From positions 62,001 to 126,000 of the forward strand of contig CALIAF010000021.1 in the NCBI GenBank assembly GCA_938041335.1: 64,000 bases of DNA, written 5' to 3'. Positions 9,871-18,967 of this stretch are shown here, piece after piece. The first letter of the stretch is position 1; each line of letters opens with the position of its first letter. Origin of the DNA: an uncultured Ulvibacter sp. Its GTDB lineage: Bacteria > Bacteroidota > Bacteroidia > Flavobacteriales > Flavobacteriaceae. A program made the translations under genes and the position numbers. A model generated the notes under the pieces. That model did no database searches, was not told where the DNA came from, and saw nothing but the letters and a program-made list of their open reading frames with translations.

Positions 9871-11232
9871 TTATTCCTTGATTACTTTCCTTAACAAAGA
9901 ACCTTCTTTAGCTATTATTTCTACAAAGTAAATGCCTGCTTTTAGGTTAGAAACGTCAATAGAAAGTGATTTTTTATGCGACACAATTATAGCACCCTTC
10001 ATATCCAGAATATGTACACGTTCAATTAAAGCCCCATTTGCAACAATATGCAATACATCCTCTACTGGATTGGGGTATATTGTCACTAAACTAGCATCTA
10101 ATTCTGCTACATTTAAAATAGTATCATTCTCAAACCAAACAATGGTACTGTCATTTTGCGAGCTTGCTATTACATCTAGATCTCCATCATTATCAATATC
10201 TGCAACAGCAACGCTTCTTGCGTGATCCACCCCTTGCTCCAATATTTGTTGCGGCCCAAAAGTGCCTTGACCATCTAAATGCCGGTACCAAGCAAACTTA
10301 TTATCATGATTAGAGGCAGAAACTACATCTACAAACCCATCTAGATCAAGATCTCCCACCGCCATAAAAAGCGCACCATCTGCTTCTACTGTAATATCTA
10401 ATGCATTGGTAAAATTACCCAAACCATCATTGCGATGCCAAGACACTCTGTTCTCTCCATTAGTTGCGGTGAGGATATCACTGTCCCCATCAAGATCAAG
10501 ATCTGTGACTAAAATTTGTTGTATATTAAATTGTGTTTCACCTATAGTAGGATTTGGAGAAAAATTACCATCCCCATCATTACTAAACCAGTTGAGTGGG
10601 GTATCAAAAATATTTGCTGTTGCTACATCTAAGTCTCCATCGCCATCAAAATCTGCCGCCCGAGAAGAACGTCCATTAGTATTATTAGTTGTCACCACAT
10701 TAGGCCCGCTAAAAGTGCCTAGACCGTCAAGATTTCTATACCAGACTACATCGGCAATAAAATCTACAGATACTAAGATGTCAAGATCCCCATCCCCATC
10801 AATATCTGCAACTGAGACATCATCTGGTCTTTCTTGTGCTGTATCAATAATTATTGGTGCAGAAAAAGCACCCAAACCATCTTCATTACGCTGCCAATAC
10901 ACCAGCCCATCATCAAAAGAAGTGCTTATTAAATCGTCATCACCATCACCATCTAAATCTGCAGCGGCAGCATAAAAGCACTGCCCAAAACCCATGTTTA
11001 TGGTTTGTGGCGGAGCAAATGTGCCATTTTGTAGATTTTCAAAAAAGACAGTCCTATCAAACTCTGCTGATAATACATCGGCAAATCCATCTGAATTGAA
11101 ATCAATTACCCCAATCATTCGAGCAACTTCTGCGTCTTCCGTAATAACATGTTTTGTGAATCCTTGTGCATTCAAGACATTAACAAAACTAGAGACTAAA
11201 ACAGTAACAATAATTATTAAATATCTATTCAT
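9871..11232 (-). CDS. Secreted FG-GAP/VCBS repeat protein with type IX sorting domain
   Basis: A 453-aa exported protein. It has a signal peptide (MNRYLIIIVTVLVSSFVNVLNAQ), seven calcium-binding-like repeats such as DLDGDGDDDL, DIDGDGDLDIL, DFDGDGDLDVA and DIDNDGDLDVI that would build a seven-bladed propeller (about 35-375), and a C-terminal type A sorting domain (about 380-453; VTIYPNPVEDVLHI to GIYFVEII). The sorting domain marks it as a client of the type IX system, exported through SprA and attached to or released from the surface. Its start overlaps the end of the metalloprotease gene by 8 nt, so translation is probably coupled to that gene and would follow its phase state. Substrate or partner unknown. 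Confidence 0.9.
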   Translation of the reverse strand: MNRYLIIIVTVLVSSFVNVLNAQGFTKHVITEDAEVARMIGVIDFNSDGFADVLSAEFDRTVFFENLQNGTFAPPQTINMGFGQCFYAAAADLDGDGDDDLISTSFDDGLVYWQRNEDGLGAFSAPIIIDTAQERPDDVSVADIDGDGDLDILVSVDFIADVVWYRNLDGLGTFSGPNVVTTNNTNGRSSRAADFDGDGDLDVATANIFDTPLNWFSNDGDGNFSPNPTIGETQFNIQQILVTDLDLDGDSDILTATNGENRVSWHRNDGLGNFTNALDITVEADGALFMAVGDLDLDGFVDVVSASNHDNKFAWYRHLDGQGTFGPQQILEQGVDHARSVAVADIDNDGDLDVIASSQNDSTIVWFENDTILNVAELDASLVTIYPNPVEDVLHIVANGALIERVHILDMKGAIIVSHKKSLSIDVSNLKAGIYFVEIIAKEGSLLRKVIKE

Positions 11233-12685
11233 TATCTTTAAGTATAACGGTTTGTTCTATACTACCATCTTCATATTCTTTTTCTATTACATAGAGTCCT
11301 GGTGCTAAGTCGTCAATCAGATTGGGGTCACTGATCTCCTGTTCGTCCTTTATTGTGATGGTATAATTATTATTTACTTGATTGTCATGAAACCTCTTGG
11401 TTAAGCCTTTGGTTGCAAACCAATCTGTATTAAAACAGCTTTGAGGATTAAGGCCAATAACATTATCTAGTTGTACAATTCTTACTGCGGTACCATCAGG
11501 ATGATAAATAGCGCTAAAATCGGATTCAAATTTATCAATGTCTTTTATTACTTGCTGCCCATCATAGTTAAATGCCTCATTATAGTTAGAGGGTTGAGGA
11601 TAGTCGCCATAACATTTAACAAATTTATAATCAAATCCAGGTTGAAAAAGTGGTCGCTCAATACTTGAATAAGGGTAATACACCTCTGCATATTCCCCGC
11701 GATACGGTTGATAAAGGGATGAAAAATCTGACTCTTCAAATGCCGCAAAAAACGTAGCCAGAGCTGGATCATTTATTTTACCTCTCATCCTCACTCCTTG
11801 ACCAATAGAAAAGCCAGTTTTTCCAGGATCTAATCCTGATGTAGGACATTCACTTCCATTACTCATAAAATTTAAGGTTCCTTTTTCATCTGGAGGGATA
11901 TTATATAGACTCATACCACAATCTTCACCAATACCAACATATACACAATTAGCATTTACATTATTATTCAATCCATTATGAGGCCTGTTAAATTTGGGTA
12001 TTGCAGCAGTATCTTTGACATCATCTCCTTTTCTATCAGCATTATACTCGTCCAGTTGGGTAACATCTCTAGTGACACGCTCACATCTCCATGTGCCATC
12101 TGAGTCTTGTCCAGTATTAGTATAACCACTCCAGGCATGACCCAATCCAAAAATATGTCCTATCTCATGGAGTAAATGATATTCTTTTAATCTAGGATAC
12201 CTAACAGTTGCAATGCTATTGTCTGGGGAATAACTTCCTGAAAAACCACAACCATTTAAGGGGATATATATGTTTAAATGATTCGATATCGCATTGCTAA
12301 CTGTAAAACTTGAATAATCCCCATAATTACTTGGCGGGCAATCAAGATAATCATTATTCACACCTAAAGATACATACACAAAATCTTGATTAATAATTGG
12401 TTCAACACCTCGATACTTAAAAAAAATATTAAATTGATTAAACTCTCTATTTAAATTGGCAGTTGCAATTAACGCATCTTCCTCACTAACAAAAGACTGA
12501 CCTGTTTCGTCAAAATAGCCTTCTTGACCATAAATAGGTCTAAAAACTACGTTATACAACTTTGGAGGTTGTGTATCAAAATAAGCAGGGTCGGTAGACT
12601 GTGGGTAATTTGTAGATGTTGTTGAGTCTGGCGTAGCACACCAATCTATCGATTGCGCATGGCTTAAACCACTAAAAACAAGCAT
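11225..12685 (-). CDS. Secreted zinc metalloprotease (M43-like), start out of frame
   Basis: The frame as drawn gives 486 aa and begins MLVFSGLSHAQSIDWC, a truncated signal peptide. Near residue 172 is HEIGHIFGLGHAW, the HExxHxxGxxH zinc site of metzincins, and LNFMSNGS further on fits a Met-turn, so an M43 (pappalysin-like) protease is likely. The C-terminus (LAPGLYVIEKEYEDGSIEQ to TVILK) resembles the last strands of a type IX sorting domain. The natural start appears to be the ATG at 12743, but three copies of a 7-bp repeat at 12704-12730 put it one base out of phase, and that frame stops after 23 codons. With one repeat fewer the protein would begin MKLILRTTHNALK followed by VILVMLVFSGLSHAQ, a complete signal peptide. 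In this assembly the gene is therefore probably OFF or made poorly from the internal ATG. Confidence 0.85.
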   Translation of the reverse strand: MLVFSGLSHAQSIDWCATPDSTTSTNYPQSTDPAYFDTQPPKLYNVVFRPIYGQEGYFDETGQSFVSEEDALIATANLNREFNQFNIFFKYRGVEPIINQDFVYVSLGVNNDYLDCPPSNYGDYSSFTVSNAISNHLNIYIPLNGCGFSGSYSPDNSIATVRYPRLKEYHLLHEIGHIFGLGHAWSGYTNTGQDSDGTWRCERVTRDVTQLDEYNADRKGDDVKDTAAIPKFNRPHNGLNNNVNANCVYVGIGEDCGMSLYNIPPDEKGTLNFMSNGSECPTSGLDPGKTGFSIGQGVRMRGKINDPALATFFAAFEESDFSSLYQPYRGEYAEVYYPYSSIERPLFQPGFDYKFVKCYGDYPQPSNYNEAFNYDGQQVIKDIDKFESDFSAIYHPDGTAVRIVQLDNVIGLNPQSCFNTDWFATKGLTKRFHDNQVNNNYTITIKDEQEISDPNLIDDLAPGLYVIEKEYEDGSIEQTVILKDNE

Positions 12686-12703
12686 TACTAATATGACCTT
12701 TAA

Positions 12704-12730
12704 TGCGTTGTGCGTTGTGCGTTGTGCGTA
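12704..12730 (-). repeat. Heptanucleotide tandem repeat in the protease signal-peptide region
   Basis: On the minus strand CGCACAA occurs three times in a row and is followed by a partial CGCA. It lies between the expected ATG (12741-12743) and the hydrophobic core of the signal peptide. Seven is not a multiple of three, so gain or loss of a unit changes the reading frame; two or five units would join the ATG to the protease, three (as here) do not. Confidence 0.9.
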
Positions 12731-12832
12731 AAATTAATTTCATAATCTATTGATTTAAAGATTACTAAAGTTAATCTTCTTTATTTAAATAATGCTCATA
12801 ATAATGTTAAAATTTCCGAAGCGATCCTACTT

Positions 12833-15133
12833 TTAAATCTTAACTTTTGCCTCTTCTTTTACTCGTTTCTCTTTTTGTTGAGAATCTACTACAGCAACTG
12901 CCGCCATATTTACGATTTCTTCAACACTTGCCCCCAATTGCAAAATATGTACAGGTTTGCGCATCCCTAACATTATGGGCCCAATAGACTCTACATTATT
13001 TAATTCCTTCAATAATTTGTAATTACTGTTTGCAGAATCTAAGTTCGGAAATATTAATGCATTCACCTTTTTTCCTGCTAATTTAGAAAACGGGAAGTTT
13101 TTTTGTAGCAGTTCTTTGTTCAGCGCAAAATCTGTCTGCAACTCTCCATCCACGTGCATATCTGGATTTGTGCGATGCAAATACGATACCGCATCTCTCA
13201 CCTTTGTCGCGTGTATATCTTTTGAAGAACCAAAGTTTGCATAAGAAATCATGGCAATGACGGGATCTAAACCAAACATTTTCATGGTATAATTTGTCAT
13301 TTGAGCAATCTTAGCGAGCTCCTTTGCAGTAGGGTCAATATTGATAGACGTATCTGAGATAAATAAAGGCCCTCTTTTGGTCAACATTAAGTTTGTGGTA
13401 GCTACTTTACTCACCCCATCGAACCTCCCTATCGTTTCTAATACTGGCCTAACTACAGCCGGATAAGCCCTAGAATAGCCAGAAATCATACAATCTGCAT
13501 CTCCTTCATTAACCATCATAGATGCAAAATAATTACGCTGACGCATCATGTTTTTTGCATCAAACAGGGTGACCCCACTGCGTTGTCTATTTTTAAAATG
13601 TTTCTCTGCATATCTGTTTCTATGGTCTTCTTCTTCGTCACTTTTTGGATCGATAATCGTCACCTCATTATCATACTCAATCTGCTCCATGAGCTCCTCA
13701 ATCACTTCTCTACGCCCGAGCAAAATAGGTGTTCCTATTCCTTCATCATGAACTATTTGCGCAGCTTTAAGGACATCTAAATGATCTGCTTCTGCAAAAA
13801 CAATTCGTTTAGGATTCGTCTTAGCACGATTCATTAAGAGTCTGATAATTTTATTATCACTCCCCATTCGTTCATTTAACTCATCAACATATTTTTCCCA
13901 GTCTGTTATGGGTGCCGTTGCCACACCACTTTCCATAGCCGCTTTTGCAACTGCTGGTGGCACGGTGGCTATCAATCTAGGATCAAACGGTTTTGGGATT
14001 ATATAATCGGTTCCAAAATTAAGTTTCGTCTCACCGTAGGCAATATTAACTTGTTCTGGCACTGCCTCTTTCGCGAGATCTGCGAGTGCTTTTACAGCAG
14101 CCATTTTCATGGCTTCATTAATTTTTGTCGCGCGCACATCTAGTGCACCTCTAAATATAAATGGAAAACCAAGCACATTATTTACTTGATTTGGATGATC
14201 ACTTCGTCCCGTAGCCATAATAATGTCATCACGAGTTTTAATCGCGAGGTTGTATTCTATTTCTGGATCTGGATTTGCCATAGCAAAAACAATGGGTCGC
14301 TGTGCCATAGATTTTAACATCGCTGGCTTTACGATATTTGCTATAGAAAGCCCTACAAATACATCTGCATCCTTCATGGCTTCATCTAATGTATCGATCT
14401 TTCTGTGCGTAGCAAACTCTGCTTTTTCTTTAGTAAGATTATCGCGATCTTTTCTTATCACACCCTTACTATCTAGCATCACAATATTCTCTGAGCTCGC
14501 GCCGAAGGCTTTGTACAATCTCGTACAAGAAACAGCAGCGGCTCCAGCGCCACTAATGACAATTTTAACGTCACTTATATCTTTTTCTGTTAGTTCTAAG
14601 GCATTTAGCAAAGCCGCAGCAGATATAATTGCTGTACCATGTTGATCATCATGCATTACGGGGATATCAAGTTCATCCCTTAGTCTGCGTTCAATCTCAA
14701 AGGCTTCTGGGGCTTTAATATCCTCCAAATTAATCCCACCAAAAGTAGGAGCGATATTCTTTACAGTCTCTATAAATGCATCCACATCTTCTGTGCCTAT
14801 CTCAATATCAAAAACATCAATATCTGCAAAAATCTTAAAGAGTAAGCCTTTCCCTTCCATCACGGGCTTTGAAGCCTCTGGCCCAATATTCCCCAATCCT
14901 AACACAGCTGTACCATTAGAGATTACTGCAACAAGATTCCCTTTTGCCGTGTATTTATAAACGTTCTCAACATCTTTTGCAATCTCTAAACAAGGTTCTG
15001 CTACGCCCGGCGAATATGCCAAAGAAAGATCTCTTTGTGTTGCATATTTTTTAGTAGGCACCACCTGAATTTTTCCAGGCTTTGGCTTAGCGTGGTATAA
15101 AAGTGCTTCTCTTCTTTTACTTTGTTTGCTCAT
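12833..15133 (-). CDS. maeB: NADP-dependent malic enzyme (two-domain MaeB type)
   Basis: A 766-aa cytoplasmic enzyme that turns malate into pyruvate and CO2 with NADP. The catalytic domain is residues 1-about 410, with SPGVAEPC (41-48) and HDDQHGTAI (161-169) and a Rossmann [13 protein letters not shown] stretch. A phosphotransacetylase-like domain follows (about 430-755; [33 protein letters not shown]), which in this family acts as a regulatory module rather than as an acetyltransferase. A -7 element TATCTTTG lies at 15157-15164. It is followed on the same strand by the metalloprotease insert. Confidence 0.96.
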   Translation of the reverse strand: MSKQSKRREALLYHAKPKPGKIQVVPTKKYATQRDLSLAYSPGVAEPCLEIAKDVENVYKYTAKGNLVAVISNGTAVLGLGNIGPEASKPVMEGKGLLFKIFADIDVFDIEIGTEDVDAFIETVKNIAPTFGGINLEDIKAPEAFEIERRLRDELDIPVMHDDQHGTAIISAAALLNALELTEKDISDVKIVISGAGAAAVSCTRLYKAFGASSENIVMLDSKGVIRKDRDNLTKEKAEFATHRKIDTLDEAMKDADVFVGLSIANIVKPAMLKSMAQRPIVFAMANPDPEIEYNLAIKTRDDIIMATGRSDHPNQVNNVLGFPFIFRGALDVRATKINEAMKMAAVKALADLAKEAVPEQVNIAYGETKLNFGTDYIIPKPFDPRLIATVPPAVAKAAMESGVATAPITDWEKYVDELNERMGSDNKIIRLLMNRAKTNPKRIVFAEADHLDVLKAAQIVHDEGIGTPILLGRREVIEELMEQIEYDNEVTIIDPKSDEEEDHRNRYAEKHFKNRQRSGVTLFDAKNMMRQRNYFASMMVNEGDADCMISGYSRAYPAVVRPVLETIGRFDGVSKVATTNLMLTKRGPLFISDTSINIDPTAKELAKIAQMTNYTMKMFGLDPVIAMISYANFGSSKDIHATKVRDAVSYLHRTNPDMHVDGELQTDFALNKELLQKNFPFSKLAGKKVNALIFPNLDSANSNYKLLKELNNVESIGPIMLGMRKPVHILQLGASVEEIVNMAAVAVVDSQQKEKRVKEEAKVKI

Positions 15134-15156
15134 AGTGGGAAATTTTACTTGTAGGT

Positions 15157-15164
15157 CAAAGATA
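15157..15164 (-). promoter_or_regulatory. -7 element before maeB
   Basis: TATCTTTG matches TAnnTTTG and lies 23 bp upstream of the maeB ATG. No convincing -33 box is visible. Confidence 0.5.
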
Positions 15165-15364
15165 ATTAATCTTAGTGTTGGAAATAGAATATAGAGAATG
15201 GAATATAGACTTGGATAGTGATGGATTTCTTGCTTAGGTCAAGTTTTTATTTTGAACCAAGAAAAAGGATTGTTCACTTTGCTCGCTGAGGGTACAAGAC
15301 TTGTTTAAATTCATCTAAGCGCCTAACCCTCGCGCATCAAATGGAGCGATCTTACCTTTTTGTC

Positions 15365-15392
15365 TTTGTTCTTTGTTCTTTGTTCTTTGTTC
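15365..15392. repeat. Intergenic heptanucleotide tandem repeat
   Basis: Four exact copies of TTTGTTC, preceded by one degenerate copy (15358-15364), lie 15 bp beyond the queG stop codon. The rest of the 273-bp gap between queG and maeB holds no gene; it has two GAATATAGA repeats near 15189-15212 and a 12-mer GCGCATCAAATG (15332-15343) that also occurs at 38600. Confidence 0.85.
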
Positions 15393-15406
15393 TTAATACT
15401 AAAATC

Positions 15407-16330
15407 TTATTTTTTTAAAAACTCAATATTACGAACCAACCCAGAATACTTAGTACGTTTAACCGCGCTCTTTTTAAAAATTTCTGAAAACACTTCTTGT
15501 GTGATTTCTTCCCATTCTTTTTTATCCATCGCGAGAAGTTTGGGATTGGGATCAAAAAGCGGTTCTCGATGTGATTGACTAAAACGATTCCAGGGGCAAA
15601 CGTCTTGACAGATGTCGCAACCAAACATCCAGTCTTCCATATTACTTCGGAAATGTGCCGGAATTTCATTCTTGAGCTCTATCGTTGCATAAGAGATACA
15701 CTTGCTACCATCTACCACATAAGGACCTACAATAGCCTGAGTTGGACAAGCATCAATACAGGCGGTGCAACTCCCACAATGATCTGTCACAGGGGTGTCA
15801 TAATCTAATTCTAGGTCAATAATTAACTCTGCAATAAAATAAAAAGAACCCACTTGTTTGGTCAATAGATTGCTATGTTTTCCTATCCAGCCTAAGCCGC
15901 TTTTTGCGGCCCAAGCTTTATCTAGCACTGGCGCACTATCAACAAAGGCACGACCATGAACAGCTCCTATTTCCGAAGTAATGGTATGCAATAGTTCTTT
16001 TAATTTGTCTTTAATAACAAAGTGGTAGTCTGTACCGTAGGCGTATTTAGAGATTTTATAAGTGTTGTCAATTTGCGCTTCTTTTGGAAAGTAATTTAAC
16101 AACAAAGAGATCACACTTTTACTACCTTCCACTAATTTTGTGGGATCTAAGCGTTTGTCAAAATGGTTTTCCATATAGGACATCTCGCCGTGCATGTTTT
16201 TGTTGAGCCACGCTTCTAATCTTGGAGCTTCTTCTTCTAGAAAGCCTGCTTTGCTAATGCCACAAGACATAAAACCGAGTCGCTTTGCTTCGGCTTTTAT
16301 TTGAGAGGTGTATTGAGTCTTTTGCAACAA
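15407..16330 (-). CDS. queG: Epoxyqueuosine reductase
   Basis: A 307-aa iron-sulfur and cobalamin-dependent enzyme that performs the last step of queuosine synthesis in tRNA, reducing epoxyqueuosine to queuosine. Two 4Fe-4S motifs are visible: [12 protein letters not shown] (about 185-197) and [11 protein letters not shown] (about 239-249). The N-terminal B12-binding region ([23 protein letters not shown]) is typical. It starts 5 bp after the P450 stop, so it is the third gene of the ruvB operon. No terminator is evident after it. Confidence 0.95.
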   Translation of the reverse strand: MLQKTQYTSQIKAEAKRLGFMSCGISKAGFLEEEAPRLEAWLNKNMHGEMSYMENHFDKRLDPTKLVEGSKSVISLLLNYFPKEAQIDNTYKISKYAYGTDYHFVIKDKLKELLHTITSEIGAVHGRAFVDSAPVLDKAWAAKSGLGWIGKHSNLLTKQVGSFYFIAELIIDLELDYDTPVTDHCGSCTACIDACPTQAIVGPYVVDGSKCISYATIELKNEIPAHFRSNMEDWMFGCDICQDVCPWNRFSQSHREPLFDPNPKLLAMDKKEWEEITQEVFSEIFKKSAVKRTKYSGLVRNIEFLKK

Positions 16331-16335
16331 TTAAA

Positions 16336-17664
16336 TTATCTTTTTTCAAACTGTAAGATAGCATTTTTAGGCTTTAAAGTAATCAAAGGAGAGATTTCAA
16401 TTGCTGCGGTTTTATGTGCAATTTTATAATTTGAGACCAGTGTTTGCAAGGCCATTATCATCTCATACATCGCAAAATTATTCCCGATACACATACGAGG
16501 CCCTGCCCCAAATGGAAAATAATGCGATGAGTATTGATTTTTAGGAACGCCAATAAATCGTTCTGGTTTAAAAGCTAAGGGATCTTCCCAGAAGGTTGGA
16601 TCTTTGTGAATCTCGTATAATGAAAATAATAGATTTGAGCCTTTTGGTATTTTCATCTCTTCAAAAATGTCTTCTTCGATATTTACGCGATCTATAAAAT
16701 ACGCTGGTGGATAAAGACGCATTGTTTCTTCAATTACGGCTTGGGTATATGGGCTTTCTTTTAAAGATTGCATGAAGTCTTTTGTGGTAAAACTAGCCAT
16801 CTCTTTTGAGATATTTTCTTGTGCTTCTGGATGTTGGGCGAGTAATTGCACTGCAAATGTGAGGGCATTGCTTGTGGTCTCATGTCCTGCTGTAAAGAGA
16901 ATGAGTAGTTCATCCACTAATTGCTCTTCTGCCATTGCCGTACCATCCTCATACCTTGCATCAAGAAGCATATCTAGTAAATCATCAAAACGCTGGTCTC
17001 CATTTTTTCTTTCTGAAATGAGTTTTTTTAAGATAACTCTTGCTTCTATAGTAAAGGCAACATGCTTTTCTATTTTTCCACTCGCTTTAAAGTACCACCC
17101 TAAATACGGTTGCCTTAACTCTCTAACAAGCATTGTTTGTGCAGCCTCTGTAATGTGTTGTATTTGGTTAATTTCGGCTTCATTAATCGCACTACTAAAT
17201 AGTGATTTTGCAACCGTCTGGAATGCCAGATCATTCATTATAGGGAAAATGTCAAAATCTGTATCTGTTTCAATTTTTATAATTTCAGAAGTAATTGCGG
17301 CATTAATGTTATCTAATAATAACACTAATTGCTTTTTATGAAAGGCTGGCTGGATGAGTTTCCGCTGTGTTTGCCAGTGTGTTCCCTCTGCTGTGAGCAA
17401 ACCTTTACCTACATATTTTGCAAGGTCTTCCGTCTGGATAGTAGACTTTGTGTAATTACGTTGATTTTTTTGCAATACGTGTTGCAATAAGCCCGCGTCG
17501 CGAGAGAATAATACCGAGTCTGAAAAGCTGATTTTCAGTCTAAATGTGTTGCCTAAGCGATTAAAATTATCGCTATGAAATGGTAAAGGGTTTTTAAGAA
17601 TGTCAAGCGAGTGTTTTAAAAATCGCGCTAAAGACACTTCCGGAATTTGTTTGTAATCTGTCAT
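16336..17664 (-). CDS. Cytochrome P450
   Basis: A 442-aa soluble haem mono-oxygenase. The haem-binding loop FGAGPRMCIGNNFA carries the axial Cys392; the I-helix oxygen site is AGHETTSNA (about 256) and the ETMR motif supplies the ExxR. No signal peptide or membrane anchor is seen and no redox partner is fused or adjacent. The start codon shares one base with the ruvB stop (TAATG), so it is co-transcribed and probably translationally coupled with ruvB; queG follows after 5 bp. Substrate is unknown; the sequence resembles fatty-acid or terpenoid-type bacterial P450s in general form, but I would not assign a subfamily. Confidence 0.94.
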   Translation of the reverse strand: MTDYKQIPEVSLARFLKHSLDILKNPLPFHSDNFNRLGNTFRLKISFSDSVLFSRDAGLLQHVLQKNQRNYTKSTIQTEDLAKYVGKGLLTAEGTHWQTQRKLIQPAFHKKQLVLLLDNINAAITSEIIKIETDTDFDIFPIMNDLAFQTVAKSLFSSAINEAEINQIQHITEAAQTMLVRELRQPYLGWYFKASGKIEKHVAFTIEARVILKKLISERKNGDQRFDDLLDMLLDARYEDGTAMAEEQLVDELLILFTAGHETTSNALTFAVQLLAQHPEAQENISKEMASFTTKDFMQSLKESPYTQAVIEETMRLYPPAYFIDRVNIEEDIFEEMKIPKGSNLLFSLYEIHKDPTFWEDPLAFKPERFIGVPKNQYSSHYFPFGAGPRMCIGNNFAMYEMIMALQTLVSNYKIAHKTAAIEISPLITLKPKNAILQFEKR

Positions 17665-18686
17665 TAAAATAATCCTCCTTGTGTTGGGTTTTTTAATTTT
17701 CCTAAATGCTTGTAGGCGGCTTCGGTAACTTCGCGACCACGGGGTGTGCGCATAATAAAGCCTTGTTGTATTAAGAATGGCTCATACACCTCTTCTATCG
17801 TTTCTGGAGATTCTGACACGGCCGTTGCTATCGTTGTAATACCTACTGGGCCTCCTTTAAATTTCTCTATAATAGTGGTCAATATTTTATTGTCCATTTC
17901 GTCCAGTCCATGGGCATCAACATTTAAAGCATTTAAGGCAAATTTTGCAATGGTGACATCAATTTTTCCGTCCCCTTTAATCTGGGCAAAATCGCGTACT
18001 CTTCTAAGTAGTGCATTTGCTATACGAGGTGTTCCTCTACTTCTTCCGGCAATCTCGATAGCCGCTTCCATAGAGATAGGCATATTCAATATAGTGGCAC
18101 TACGCTGCAATATGGTAGTAAGTAACTCTGTGGTATAATATTGTAATCTAGAGGTAATCCCAAATCTCGCTCGCATAGGGGCGGTTAATAGTCCAGAACG
18201 CGTAGTGGCACCTACAAGTGTAAAAGGTGCAAGATGTATCTGGACGGTTCTGGCATTAGGCCCAGACTCAATCATAATATCAATCTTATAATCTTCCATC
18301 GCAGAATACAAATACTCTTCTACAATAGGACTAAGGCGATGTATTTCATCAATAAAGAGTACATCTCTTTCTTCAAGATTAGTAAGTAATCCTGCTAGAT
18401 CTCCAGGCTTATCAAGCACAGGCCCCGAGGTTACTTTGATGCTTACTCCAAGTTCATTTGCAAGAATATGTGCCAAGGTAGTTTTACCCAATCCTGGAGG
18501 CCCATGAAATAAAGTGTGGTCTAATGCTTCATCTCTTTGTTTGGCAGCTTGTACAAAGATCTCTAGATTTTCTAAAGCTTGATCTTGTCCCGTAAAGTCT
18601 TCAAAAGAGAGTGGTCGTAATGTTTTCTCTATATCTAATTCTTGCGGACTTAAGTTTTCTTCTGAAGGATCAAGGAATTCATTCAT
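17664..18686 (-). CDS. ruvB: Holliday junction branch migration ATPase RuvB
   Basis: A 340-aa AAA+ helicase that drives branch migration with RuvA. Walker A is GPPGLGKT (62-69), Walker B is LFIDEIHRL, sensor 1 lies in LVGATTRSG, and the C-terminal winged helix ends with [20 protein letters not shown]. It is the first gene of an apparent ruvB-P450-queG operon. A promoter (18831-18861) lies 145 bp upstream and a terminator hairpin (18756-18779) lies between that promoter and the gene. Confidence 0.97.
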   Translation of the reverse strand: MNEFLDPSEENLSPQELDIEKTLRPLSFEDFTGQDQALENLEIFVQAAKQRDEALDHTLFHGPPGLGKTTLAHILANELGVSIKVTSGPVLDKPGDLAGLLTNLEERDVLFIDEIHRLSPIVEEYLYSAMEDYKIDIMIESGPNARTVQIHLAPFTLVGATTRSGLLTAPMRARFGITSRLQYYTTELLTTILQRSATILNMPISMEAAIEIAGRSRGTPRIANALLRRVRDFAQIKGDGKIDVTIAKFALNALNVDAHGLDEMDNKILTTIIEKFKGGPVGITTIATAVSESPETIEEVYEPFLIQQGFIMRTPRGREVTEAAYKHLGKLKNPTQGGLF

Positions 18687-18755
18687 ATCACAAATATACG
18701 AAGGGAATATTTCATTTTAAGATAGTGATGGTATGAATTGAATATTTCAGAAGCA

Positions 18756-18779
18756 AAAAAACCGTGTTTTTCAACACGG
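18756..18779 (-). terminator. Intrinsic terminator upstream of ruvB
   Basis: Stem CCGTGTT/AACACGG with a short T-rich loop; on the minus strand the hairpin is followed by seven T. It could end either read-through from the cytochrome oxidase operon or a short transcript starting at the promoter at 18831-18861. Confidence 0.75.
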
Positions 18780-18824
18780 CTGAATAATAGATAAGGAATA
18801 CTCCTCAATATTAACTTATCTGGT
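18756..18824 (-). ncRNA. Candidate small RNA between ctaD and ruvB
   Basis: A good promoter (TTTG at 18858-18861, 19-bp spacer, TATATTTG at 18831-18838) is followed after roughly 70 nt by a terminator with a T-tract. The predicted transcript begins near 18824, has a possible GATAAG/CTTATC stem-loop in its first part, and contains no open frame of note. It could be a small RNA or a ruvB leader with attenuation. The family is not recognised; inferred from promoter and terminator only. Confidence 0.35.
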
Positions 18825-18830
18825 TTAGCA

Positions 18831-18861
18831 CAAATATAAATTGTTAAGATCAATCTACAAA
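18831..18861 (-). promoter_or_regulatory. Promoter for ruvB or a small RNA
   Basis: TTTG, 19 bp, TATATTTG on the minus strand: both boxes fit the Bacteroidota sigma consensus. Confidence 0.6.
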
Positions 18862-18876
18862 TACTCCTTAGCGGTT

Positions 18877-18928
18877 ATATTTAAGCTAAAAACCCTTTCA
18901 TTTCTGAAAGGGTTTTTAGCTTAAATAT
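18877..18928 (-). terminator. Long perfect hairpin ending the cytochrome oxidase operon
   Basis: A perfect 24-bp stem (18877-18900 with 18905-18928) closes on the 4-nt loop TTTC. It contains runs of A and T next to a GC-rich AACCCTTTC/GAAAGGGTT core, so it should terminate in both directions. It lies 40 bp after the ctaD stop codon. Confidence 0.85.
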
Positions 18929-18942
18929 CTTTCTCTTGATGA

Positions 18943-18967
18943 AGAGATACCTGCCTACGCAGGTATG
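18943..18967. repeat. Dispersed palindromic repeat, copy 1
   Basis: ATACCTGC, loop CTAC, GCAGGTAT, preceded by AGAG. The 25-bp unit abuts the ctaD stop codon and is repeated without change at 46003-46027. Confidence 0.8.

Noticed and set aside
10406-10975. A 189-aa open frame antisense to the FG-GAP gene
   Set aside because: It is the complement of the repeated DxDGDGD codons, giving Ser/Pro repeats; no start signal or family.
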